From assembly GCF_000312425.1 (NCBI RefSeq), contig NZ_HE997181.1, positions 3,729,395-3,793,394 of the forward strand: 64,000 bases of DNA. Direction: 5' to 3'. The DNA comes from Reyranella massiliensis 521 (GTDB taxonomy: Bacteria; Pseudomonadota; Alphaproteobacteria; Reyranellales; Reyranellaceae). Below are positions 43,383 through 51,013 of the stretch, piece by piece. The position numbers were made by a program, and so were the translations under genes. The notes beneath the pieces were generated by a model, which saw only the letters and a list, made by a program, of their open reading frames with translations, did no database searches and was not told the origin of the DNA. The number at the start of each line of letters is the position of its first letter. The first letter of the stretch is position 1.

Positions 43383-45014
43383 CTAACGTCCTTCCTCAAT
43401 CATCATTTGCGCCGCCTTATCGGCGATCATGATCGTTGGTGTGTTGGTGTTGCCTGAGGTGATCGTCGGCATCACCGATGCATCGACCACCCGCAGTCTT
43501 TCGAGGCCGATGACCCGCAACCTGTTATCCACTACCGTCATCGGATCAGAAGGCAAGCCCATCTTCGCCGTTCCGACAGGATGGAAGATCGTAGTGCCGA
43601 TGTCGCCGGCCGCCTTGGCAAGCGAGGCCTCGTCGTCACCGACGCTCGCCCCCGGCAGATACTCTTCGGGCCGGTAGGCCTGCATCGCCGGTTGCTTCAT
43701 GAGGCGGCGCGTGACGCGGATCGCATCGGCGGCCACGCGCCGATCCTCCGGCGTCGACAGATAGTTCGGCGCGATAACCGGCTTGGCTGCCGGATCGCCC
43801 GAACGCAGGCGCACCGTGCCGCGCGATGTCGGCCGCAGGTTGCAGGCGCTGACGGTGATCGCGGGAAAGCGATGGAGCGGCTCACCGAACTTGTCGAGCG
43901 ACAGCGGCTGCACATGGAACTCGATGTTGGCACGTTCGTGATCGGGCGAAGATTTCGTGAAGATGCCGAGTTGGGAGGGCGCCATCGTGAGCGGGCCCGA
44001 ACGGAACAATGCATACTCCATGCCCATGAGGGCCCGGCCGATCAGCGAATGATAGGTCCCGTTCAGCGTCTTGACGCCCGTCACTTTGAAGATGGCGCGC
44101 TGCTGCAGATGGTCCTGAAGGTTGCGGCCGACACCGGGCCTTTCGTGCAGCGTCGGCAGGCCCAGCGCCGTCAGCCAGTCGGGCGCGCCAACGCCCGAGA
44201 GCTGCAGGATCTGCGGCGAGCCGATGGCGCCCGCCGAAAGCACGACCTCGCCCCTGGCGCGCGCCTCGACGAGCTTTCCGTTCTGGCGGAACTGCACGCC
44301 GACGGCGCGTTTGCCCTCGAAGACGATCCTCTCGACCAGCACGCCTGTTTCCAGCCGCAGGTTCGGACGACTGAGCACAGGCTTCAGGAAGGCGGTCGCG
44401 ACCGACATGCGCAGCCCGCGCTTCTGATTGACGTGGAAGTAACCGACGCCTTCGTTGTCGCCGGTGTTGAAGTCCTGCGTCGTCGGCACGCCCATTTCCG
44501 TCGCTGCCTTGGTGACGGCATCCAGCACGTCCCACTTCACGCGCATCTGTTCGACGCGCCATTCGCCGCTGCCGCCATGATGTTCGGTGTCGCCGAGAAA
44601 ATGCCCATCGAGCCGCTTGAAAATCGGCGCAACATCGTCCCAGCCCCAGCCGGTGAGGCCAAGCTGCCGCCAGTGGTCGTAGTCCTGTGCCTGGCCACGC
44701 ATGGAGATCATGCCGTTGATCGCCGAACAGCCACCGATCACCTTGCCACGCGGATAGTTGAGCGCGCGGCCGTTGAGCCCCGGCTCCTTCTCCGTCTGGA
44801 ACAACCAGTCAGCTCGCGGATTGCCCATCGCGTAGAGATAGCCTACCGGGATGTGGAACCAGATCCAGTTGTCCTTGCCGCCGGCTTCCAGCAGCAGAAC
44901 GCGCGAGTTCGAATTGGCCGAAAGCCGGTTCGCCATCACGCAGCCGGCTGAGCCGGCGCCGACGACGATGTAGTCGAAATCCCCTTCGAGACGAGTGGCC
45001 GTATCCGCAGTCAT
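43383..45014 (-). CDS. GMC family oxidoreductase (choline dehydrogenase-like)
   Basis: A 543-residue FAD enzyme. FDYIVVGAGSAGCVMANRLS is the FAD Rossmann motif, followed by LNYPRGKVIGGCSAINGM (GMC signature 1) and the GEVVLSAGAIGSPQILQLSG signature 2. The catalytic His is in TTIFHPVGTAKMG and a second His/Asn lies in VMPTITSGNTNTPTIMIADKAA. It oxidises a primary or secondary alcohol; choline is one possibility, but related proteins act on polyethylene glycol and other alcohols. It is the first gene of the operon with the two binding proteins. The GNAT gene is divergent from it. Confidence 0.93.
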   Translation of the reverse strand: MTADTATRLEGDFDYIVVGAGSAGCVMANRLSANSNSRVLLLEAGGKDNWIWFHIPVGYLYAMGNPRADWLFQTEKEPGLNGRALNYPRGKVIGGCSAINGMISMRGQAQDYDHWRQLGLTGWGWDDVAPIFKRLDGHFLGDTEHHGGSGEWRVEQMRVKWDVLDAVTKAATEMGVPTTQDFNTGDNEGVGYFHVNQKRGLRMSVATAFLKPVLSRPNLRLETGVLVERIVFEGKRAVGVQFRQNGKLVEARARGEVVLSAGAIGSPQILQLSGVGAPDWLTALGLPTLHERPGVGRNLQDHLQQRAIFKVTGVKTLNGTYHSLIGRALMGMEYALFRSGPLTMAPSQLGIFTKSSPDHERANIEFHVQPLSLDKFGEPLHRFPAITVSACNLRPTSRGTVRLRSGDPAAKPVIAPNYLSTPEDRRVAADAIRVTRRLMKQPAMQAYRPEEYLPGASVGDDEASLAKAAGDIGTTIFHPVGTAKMGLPSDPMTVVDNRLRVIGLERLRVVDASVMPTITSGNTNTPTIMIADKAAQMMIEEGR

Positions 45015-45078
45015 CCAGCACTCCTTGCCTGTCAGGGCTAGACTGTTCCGCGATTTTCAACAAGCCTGCTGTATCTGA

Positions 45079-45624
45079 ATGCGCCTGGAAACTTCGCAAC
45101 TGCTGCTGCGCCCCTGGGAAGATCGCGATCGGGCGGCCTTCGCGGCAATCAATGCCGATGCCGAGGTCCGGCGCTATTACTTCCCGTCGATCCTGTCCCG
45201 CGCCCAATCGGACGAGCTGATCGACCGCTGCAACGAGCATCTCGACCGGCATGGGTTCGGCTTCGTTGCCGTCGAGCGGCGCGACGATGGTTGCCTGATC
45301 GGCGGCCTCGGCCTCTCCAGGCCCGGCCCCGAAGTGCCGGGTTCGCCGGACATGGAAATCGGCTGGATCCTCGGTCGCGCCAACTGGCGGCGCGGTTATG
45401 CCTTCGAAGCGGCATCTGCCTGCCTTGCCCATGCCTGGGCGGCTCTGGGTGCCAAGGAAGTGATCGCCTACACCTCGACCATCAACGAACCGTCGCGCCG
45501 ATTGATGGAAAAGCTCGGCATGAGGCGATCGCCGGCAGACGATTTCGAGGACTCGACAGTGCCGGAGGGCGACGCGCTCCGCCCTCATGTCCTCTACCGC
45601 ATCGGCAATCCCGCCATCCGATAA
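45079..45624 (+). CDS. GNAT family N-acetyltransferase (RimJ/RimL-like)
   Basis: A 181-residue acetyltransferase. MRLETSQLLLRPWEDRDRAAFAAINAD is the RimJ/RimL opening, and IGWILGRANWRRGYAFEAASACLAHAW contains the acetyl-CoA-binding Q/R-x-x-G-x-A-like loop. INEPSRRLMEKLGMR is the conserved C-terminal motif. It transfers an acetyl group to a protein N-terminus, amino acid or drug; the target is unknown. It is divergent from the GMC gene (64 bases between starts) and is followed at 45721 by a hydrolase gene. Confidence 0.92.
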   Translation: MRLETSQLLLRPWEDRDRAAFAAINADAEVRRYYFPSILSRAQSDELIDRCNEHLDRHGFGFVAVERRDDGCLIGGLGLSRPGPEVPGSPDMEIGWILGRANWRRGYAFEAASACLAHAWAALGAKEVIAYTSTINEPSRRLMEKLGMRRSPADDFEDSTVPEGDALRPHVLYRIGNPAIR

Positions 45625-45720
45625 CTGCCGATACGCGAAACGATCGACCGTTGCCCAGCAAATTAGGTGGCGCATAATTCGATCAGCAAAGCCCAAGGAA
45701 GCCCAAAGGGAGTCAACGCC

Positions 45721-46863
45721 ATGCAGTACAAGCGCATATCGGCCGATTGCCACCTCGACCTGCCCTGGATGCCGCCCGACCTTTTCACGTCAATGGCGCC
45801 GCGCGACATGAAGGATCGCATGCCGTACGTCGTGGAGACCGACGACGGCCCGAAGTGGACGGCCAAAAACGGCGCGACCTTCGGCTTCAAGAACGGCGTC
45901 GGCCCGGCGGGCGCCAAGTACGTGCCCGGCAAGCATCATCGCGTCGACATCATGGCCGAGACCGGCCTCTACGCCGACGGCGCCAAGGACATTCGCCGCG
46001 TGTCCGATCCGCACCTGCGCATCAAGGATCTCGATCGCGACGGCGTCGACGCCGAAGTGATCTACGGCATCCTCGGCGCATCGAGCCGCCTGAACGACAA
46101 GGATGCGTCGAACGAGATGCTGCGCATCTACAACGACTGGCTGAAGGACTTCTGCAGCCACTATCCCGACCGGCATATCGGCCTCGCCTGCCTGCCCTAT
46201 GGCGACATCGACGCCGCCGTGAAGGAAGTCCATCGCGCCGCCAAGATGGGACTGCGCGGGCTGGAGCTCTCCTGCTCCTGGGACATGGAGCCGATGTGGC
46301 ATCCGATGTGGGAGCCGTTGTGGAAGGCCGTCAACGACGTGCAGTTGCCGCTGCACTTCCACACTTTCCCCGCCGTGCCGCCCGACACGATCAGCAAGCA
46401 CCCCGGCCGTGTCGGACGCTCGGTGTTCTTCACCGTCGTCTCCGGCTTTCAGATGAATCTGGTGAACATCCTGGCTGCCATCATCGCGGCCAACGTTCTG
46501 GAGCGTTACCCCCATGTCCGCATCGCCTTCGGCGAAAGCGGCTGCGGCTGGATTCCCTATGCGCTCGACCGCATGGACTTCGAATGGGAGGACCGCTTCA
46601 CCGACCTCGGACTGAAGATGAAGCCCAGCGACTACTGGCGTCGCCAGTGCAAGGCCACCTTCCAGTTCGACCGTATCGGCGCGAAGCTGATCGACGACAT
46701 GGGCGCGGAGAGCCTGATGTGGGGCTCCGATTACCCCCACGGCGACGGCGTGTGGCCGCACTCGGAGAAGTACATCAAAGAGCAGTTCGCCGAAGTGCCG
46801 GAGGAGCAGGTCAAGATGATCACCTGCACCAATGCCGGCAAGTTCTACGGGCTGATCAACTAG
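45721..46863 (+). CDS. amidohydrolase family protein (ACMSD/gamma-resorcylate decarboxylase-like)
   Basis: A 380-residue amidohydrolase-2 protein. The metal region reads ISADCHLDLPWMPPD, with DxH instead of the usual H-x-H, as in many of these open-ring or benzoate decarboxylases. LHFHTFPAVPP holds the third His, AFGESGCGWIPYALDRMD is typical, and WGSDYPHGDGVWPHSE has the catalytic Asp. Expected roles are non-oxidative decarboxylation or hydrolysis of aromatic or muconate-type compounds. ATG 45721 with AAAGGGAG upstream was chosen. It ends six bases before the convergent gene at 46870. Confidence 0.9.
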   Translation: MQYKRISADCHLDLPWMPPDLFTSMAPRDMKDRMPYVVETDDGPKWTAKNGATFGFKNGVGPAGAKYVPGKHHRVDIMAETGLYADGAKDIRRVSDPHLRIKDLDRDGVDAEVIYGILGASSRLNDKDASNEMLRIYNDWLKDFCSHYPDRHIGLACLPYGDIDAAVKEVHRAAKMGLRGLELSCSWDMEPMWHPMWEPLWKAVNDVQLPLHFHTFPAVPPDTISKHPGRVGRSVFFTVVSGFQMNLVNILAAIIAANVLERYPHVRIAFGESGCGWIPYALDRMDFEWEDRFTDLGLKMKPSDYWRRQCKATFQFDRIGAKLIDDMGAESLMWGSDYPHGDGVWPHSEKYIKEQFAEVPEEQVKMITCTNAGKFYGLIN

Positions 46864-46869
46864 CCGCGC

Positions 46870-47514
46870 TCACGGACCAAGATCGCTCTTCGACACGGTG
46901 TGGCGAAGGGCAAAGACTTCAGCGGAAGGCGCGTGCGCAGCACGCGCCTTTTCTGCATCTTCGACCGACCAGAAATCTGCATCTTCGACCGACCAGAAAA
47001 ACGCGACGATGGCCCGTTCGATCTGCCGGTCCGGTGCAGGCCGCAGATCCTTCTCCGTGGTATGCGCTTGGCCGACTGATTTCTGTCCCTGCAGCAGGTC
47101 GAGACGGGCAGGATCGAGGGCCGCCAGCGCCTCGAACGGCACGGGATCGTTGGCCCCGAGGCGCAAGGTCAGTACGGCGGCGGCAATCCCGTCGCCCAAC
47201 CGACGCTGGACCGTACAGACGGTGCGCCAGGTATTGCGGAACTTCGGGAAGATCGCGCGGCTCATCTCGGTCGGTGAACGCAGTCGGGCATAGTAGACCC
47301 CGCTCTCGAAGGCATCCGCCGTCTCGGCATCGTAGAACAGGAGGTAGCGGCCAGCTTGCGTCACGGCCTTGAAGCGGCTGCCACGCAGCCAGCCGGGACA
47401 CCCCACCCGCTCCTGCACATGCTCGCGGCTGTGCCAGTTCTCGAAAAGGGCATCGTCCTCTGGATCGATATCGACCCAGAGGGCGAGGACCGCGCGGCCG
47501 CCGTCCTTGCTCAG
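46870..47514 (-). CDS. hypothetical protein with DUF4286/EthD-like alpha-beta barrel features, apparent CTG start
   Basis: About 214 residues. The first half (LFENWHSREHVQERVGCPGWLRGSRF) resembles the dimeric ferredoxin-like barrel of EthD/DUF4286-type proteins, and the rest looks like a second barrel (AAAVLTLRLGANDPV). No ATG, GTG or TTG precedes the conserved N-terminus; the CTG at 47514 has GGAGG six bases upstream and overlaps the previous gene's stop as CTGA. A GTG further in would remove the first strand and is less likely. Near the C-terminus an 8-residue segment is duplicated (FWSVEDAD then FWSVEDAE) by a 24-bp tandem repeat. The function is unknown. Confidence 0.7.
   Translation of the reverse strand: MSKDGGRAVLALWVDIDPEDDALFENWHSREHVQERVGCPGWLRGSRFKAVTQAGRYLLFYDAETADAFESGVYYARLRSPTEMSRAIFPKFRNTWRTVCTVQRRLGDGIAAAVLTLRLGANDPVPFEALAALDPARLDLLQGQKSVGQAHTTEKDLRPAPDRQIERAIVAFFWSVEDADFWSVEDAEKARAAHAPSAEVFALRHTVSKSDLGP
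46952..46999. repeat. 24-bp perfect tandem duplication inside a coding region
   Basis: The unit beginning TCTGCATCTTCGACCGACC occurs twice head to tail (46952-46975 and 46976-46999). It is in frame and duplicates eight residues in the gene at 46870-47514, so it is probably a recent slippage event. Confidence 0.95.
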
Positions 47515-48659
47515 GACTCGCCTCCGAGACGTCTGACGGCGTTCGTGAAGGCGACCACCTCGTTGCGGCGATCGTGGTCGGTCGCAGGCACGTAGGGCGG
47601 TTGCGGGAAGGCGGCGAGCGTGACGACGACCAGCCGCTCCTTGCGGAAAATGTCGATGCGCTGGCCGGCGTGTCCGAGTGCTGCCATCACGCCGTCGCCC
47701 AGCCACCAGCTGTAGCCGTAGTGTGTGATGTCCTGCACCGGTGGCGCCGGAACGGCGAAGGCTGGCGTTGCGGCAGCGTCGACCCAGCCTTCGGTCAGCA
47801 CGCGCCGGCCCGCGATCACGCCGTCGTCCAGAACGAACTGCCCGAAGCGGCCGAAGTCGCGCAGGACCATGCCGGCGCGGCTGCCGCCGATCTCCTGACC
47901 GCCCTCGCTTTCCACCGTGTAGAAGGCATCGCACTCCATGCCGGCCGGCTGCCAGACTTTCTCGGACATGTAGTCGGCCAGCGGCCTGCCCACGGCCTTC
48001 GTCAGGGCAGCGCCCAGCAGATAGGTGTCGCCGGAATTGTAGAGAAAGGTACTGCCCGGCGGATTGGCGCGCGGCAGCGACGCCATCAGCTTCAACACGC
48101 CGCCCGGCACCTTGTCGGCCAGCGACTTGCTGTAGCGGTTCACGTCGGAGTTCCGGTCGGAATAGACCTCCGTCCAGCGCACGCCGGACGACATGGTCAT
48201 GACGTGGCGCAGGGTCACGCCTTCGTAGGCGGAGCCGGCGAGCGACGGCAGGTAATGCGTCAGTGGGTCGTCGATCGAACCAATGGCGCCGTCATGGATT
48301 GCGGCGCCCACCAGCATGGCCGTCATCGACTTCACCGTCGACATGGTCGACCAGCGATCGTGCTCGCCGAGGCCGAGTCCATAGCGCTCCAGAACGATCC
48401 TGCCGTCGCGGATCACCAGAACGCCCACGATCCTGTTGCGATCCATAAAGGAGCCGAGATCGTGGTCGCTGCCCTCGGCCCGATAGACCGGCGCGATCTC
48501 CTCGCCGCGCGGCAGCTCGCGCGGATGGTCGCCGCGGCGGATCACGCGATGGGCGAACAGGCTGTCGACCATGCGATAGGCGTAGGGCTGGATCGACGGC
48601 GGGAGGAGCAGGAAATCCTCGCCCCTCGGGAGATGCCGTCGCGGGACGGCCGTACTCAG
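47511..48659 (-). CDS. serine hydrolase, beta-lactamase fold, apparent CTG start
   Basis: About 382 residues of the class C beta-lactamase/esterase group. The catalytic SxxK is in WSTMSTVKSMTAML, the tyrosine motif is in FLYNSGDTYLLGAA, and HAGQRIDIF lies at the KTG-like position. No signal peptide is seen, so it is probably cytoplasmic. The N-terminal LLPPSIQPYAYRMVDSLFAHR matches the usual start of this subgroup, yet no ATG, GTG or TTG precedes it. CTG at 48659 overlaps the upstream stop (CTGA) and has AAGG seven bases before it. An ATG at 48572 would cut into the conserved start. It is likely coupled to the Lrp-like gene upstream. Confidence 0.8.
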   Translation of the reverse strand: MSTAVPRRHLPRGEDFLLLPPSIQPYAYRMVDSLFAHRVIRRGDHPRELPRGEEIAPVYRAEGSDHDLGSFMDRNRIVGVLVIRDGRIVLERYGLGLGEHDRWSTMSTVKSMTAMLVGAAIHDGAIGSIDDPLTHYLPSLAGSAYEGVTLRHVMTMSSGVRWTEVYSDRNSDVNRYSKSLADKVPGGVLKLMASLPRANPPGSTFLYNSGDTYLLGAALTKAVGRPLADYMSEKVWQPAGMECDAFYTVESEGGQEIGGSRAGMVLRDFGRFGQFVLDDGVIAGRRVLTEGWVDAAATPAFAVPAPPVQDITHYGYSWWLGDGVMAALGHAGQRIDIFRKERLVVVTLAAFPQPPYVPATDHDRRNEVVAFTNAVRRLGGES

Positions 48660-48895
48660 GAAAAGGCCTTGAAGGTGATGAGGGTGAAAGTGTCCTTCAC
48701 GCCGCGCAGCGTCTGGATGTGGCTGGTGACGAAGTGACCGATATCGGTCTTCTCGTCGAGATAGCACTTCATCAGAAGATCGTACTGGCCGGAGGTCGAA
48801 TAGACCTCCGATACCTGTTCGATGTTAACCGCGTCGTCGGCGACCTCGTAAGCCTTACCGAGTTCGCACTTCACCATGACGAAAATGGTCTGCAT
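48656..48895 (-). CDS. stand-alone Lrp/AsnC ligand-binding (RAM) domain protein
   Basis: A 79-residue protein equal to the C-terminal RAM domain of Lrp/AsnC regulators, without the DNA-binding part: KCELGKAYEVADDAVNIEQVSEVYSTSGQYDLLMKCYLD is characteristic. Such short forms bind amino acids and may modulate full-length Lrp proteins by mixed assembly. It comes before the beta-lactamase-like gene with an overlap (CTGA), and after a 26-base gap from the helicase gene, on the same strand. Confidence 0.9.
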   Translation of the reverse strand: MQTIFVMVKCELGKAYEVADDAVNIEQVSEVYSTSGQYDLLMKCYLDEKTDIGHFVTSHIQTLRGVKDTFTLITFKAFS

Positions 48896-48921
48896 GTGCC
48901 TCCGCTCCAGCGGCGCACACT

Positions 48922-50475
48922 TTAGCGCGTCGGGCGGGCGAGGAAAGCCGGGACGTGATCGCCAAGACCCATCGGCACGGCCTCGTCACGATCGTGACGA
49001 TCGTTGCGGTGCGGACGATCGCGGCGCTCCGGCCGGCGCTCGCGGGGAGCACGGCCCTCGCTGCGAGGTTCGCGGGGCTCGCGCGCTTCATGCCGGGGCT
49101 CATGACGAGCCTCCTGCCGCGGCTCCTGGCGAGGTTCACGATGGGGACGCTCCGAACGCTCCGGGCGCGGTGTACGCTCCGGACGCGGCGCACGCTCTGC
49201 CTGCACTTCGGCCTCGGCGGGCTTCGGTTCGCGCTCGACGCGGGGCGCACGCGGAGCACGCTCGCCGCTGCGGCCACTACGGCCACCGCCGGGAGCCCGC
49301 CCACGTCCGCGGCCCCGACGGCCACGGCCCTCGGACGGATCGAACGCAACGGCTTCCATGCCCGGTACTTCGACGCGCGGGATCTCGGCGCCGATCAGCT
49401 TCTCGATGGCCTCGACCAGGCTGCCTTCGGCGGGCGACGCCAAGGTGAAGGAATGGCCCGTGTTTCCGGCGCGGCCCGTGCGGCCGATCCGGTGAACGTA
49501 GTCTTCCGGCGAAAACGGCACGTCGAAGTTGAACACGTGGCTCATGGCAACGATGTCGAGACCGCGCGCTGCGACATCGGACGCGACCAGGATCTGGATC
49601 TCGCCCTGCTTGAACTTCTCCAGCGTCTCCATGCGCGCCGGCTGGCTCATGTCGCCATGCAGCGCACCGGCGTTGAAGCCGTGCTTCTTGAGCGACCCTT
49701 GAAGAATCGCCACGTCGCGCTTGCGATTGCAGAAGACGATGGCGTTCTTGATGTCCTGATCCTTGATCAGTCGACGCAGCGCCTCGCGCTTGTCTTCTTC
49801 GGGCACGACGACCAAGCCCTGCACGATGTTCTTGCCGGTCGACGCCGGCGCCGAGACGGTCACTTCCTTCGGATTGCTGAGGAAGCGGTCGGCCAGACGC
49901 TTGATCTCCGGCGGCATGGTCGCCGAGAAGAACAGGGTCTGACGCATCGGCGAGAGCAGGCCGACGATGCGCTCGACGTCGGGGATGAAACCCATGTCGA
50001 GCATGCGATCGGCCTCGTCGATCACCAGCACCTTGACGTCGTTCAGCAGAACCTTGCCACGCTCGAAGTGGTCGAGCAGGCGGCCCGGCGTGGCAATCAG
50101 CACGTCGACACCCCGTTCGAGGGCCCGTTCCTGGTCCTCGAAGCTCACGCCGCCGATCAGCAGCGCCATGTTGAGCTTGTGGTTCTTGCCGTAGATTTCG
50201 AAGTTTTCGGCCACCTGGGCGGCCAGTTCACGCGTCGGCTCCAGGATGAGCGATCGCGGCATGCGCGACTTGGCGCGGCCCTCGGCGAGGATGTCGATCA
50301 TCGGGAGGACAAAGGAGGCAGTCTTGCCTGTGCCTGTCTGGGCGCATCCGAGGATGTCACGACCCATCAGGACGATGGGGATGGCTTTTTCCTGGATCGG
50401 GGTGGGCTGGGTATAGCCCTTCTCAGACACTGCCTGCAGCACCGGGGCACTCAGCCCCAAACTCTCAAAACTCAT
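48922..50475 (-). CDS. rhlE: DEAD-box ATP-dependent RNA helicase (RhlE-like)
   Basis: A 517-residue helicase. The Q motif (GYTQPTPIQEKAIP), Walker A AQTGTGKTASF, motif Ib TPGRLLDH, DEAD box VIDEADRML, SAT (FFSATMPP), and C-terminal ASDVAARGLDI and HRIGRTGRAG are all present. The last 130 residues are a low-complexity basic/acidic tail of Arg-Pro-Glu and Arg-His repeats, then a conserved end (PMGLGDHVPAFLARP). It unwinds RNA duplexes in ribosome assembly or decay. Transcription is probably from its own promoter; the cupin gene is 151 bases upstream. Confidence 0.93.
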   Translation of the reverse strand: MSFESLGLSAPVLQAVSEKGYTQPTPIQEKAIPIVLMGRDILGCAQTGTGKTASFVLPMIDILAEGRAKSRMPRSLILEPTRELAAQVAENFEIYGKNHKLNMALLIGGVSFEDQERALERGVDVLIATPGRLLDHFERGKVLLNDVKVLVIDEADRMLDMGFIPDVERIVGLLSPMRQTLFFSATMPPEIKRLADRFLSNPKEVTVSAPASTGKNIVQGLVVVPEEDKREALRRLIKDQDIKNAIVFCNRKRDVAILQGSLKKHGFNAGALHGDMSQPARMETLEKFKQGEIQILVASDVAARGLDIVAMSHVFNFDVPFSPEDYVHRIGRTGRAGNTGHSFTLASPAEGSLVEAIEKLIGAEIPRVEVPGMEAVAFDPSEGRGRRGRGRGRAPGGGRSGRSGERAPRAPRVEREPKPAEAEVQAERAPRPERTPRPERSERPHREPRQEPRQEARHEPRHEAREPREPRSEGRAPRERRPERRDRPHRNDRHDRDEAVPMGLGDHVPAFLARPTR

Positions 50476-50626
50476 TTAGTTTCCGTAACTTAGTCCATTT
50501 TCCGCTGGACTCTGGGGGCGGTCTCAAAAGGGCTCGAGTTCGTGCCGGACCGCTGGGCGGACCTCATATGAGCCCGGGGAGGCCCCAAGTCAATGCGACC
50601 AGGCGCGGGGCAGCCGCGCGGGACGG

Positions 50627-50923
50627 TCAGGCCTTGACCTCGATTTCCACGAAAACGAACTCGAAATCGTTGGGGTTGATGACGTCGTGCTCGACCCCGG
50701 TCTGCCGGGAATAGGATACCCCGGCCCGCAGCGGCGCCGGCACGGTCGCCTTGCCGTCGAAGATGTGCAGTTCGCCGGTCGTTATCGGGACCACGACATA
50801 GTCGTGATTGTGGCGGTGCCAGCCGGTGTGGCTGCCGGGCGGAAAGCGCCATTCCGTGACGATCACGCGGTCGTTCTCGACCTGGACGGAGGGCTTGGCG
50901 AGCGGGCGGTCCTTGTCTGTCAT
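50627..50923 (-). CDS. cupin domain protein
   Basis: A 98-residue single-domain cupin. GSHTGWHRHNHDYVVVPITTGEL carries the G-x5-H-x-H-x3,4-E-type motif 1 with the metal His residues, and GVEHDVINPNDFEFVFVEIE the second motif. It may bind a metal ion and act as a small dioxygenase, isomerase or sensor. It lies divergent to the MATE gene, with about 90 bases between the starts. Confidence 0.9.
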   Translation of the reverse strand: MTDKDRPLAKPSVQVENDRVIVTEWRFPPGSHTGWHRHNHDYVVVPITTGELHIFDGKATVPAPLRAGVSYSRQTGVEHDVINPNDFEFVFVEIEVKA

Positions 50924-51013
50924 GGCGAAAAGCTAATGGGATCAGCAGGGTTTGTCAGGTGACAGGAGGGCGCGGGCTGATATGGTGCATATGCACATAA
51001 TGCGGAGCCTCCC

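Noticed and set aside
48930..49300. Possible CRISPR or DNA repeat array in the helicase gene
   Set aside because: The repetition is degenerate, codon-based low complexity in a protein tail; spacers and conserved repeats are absent.
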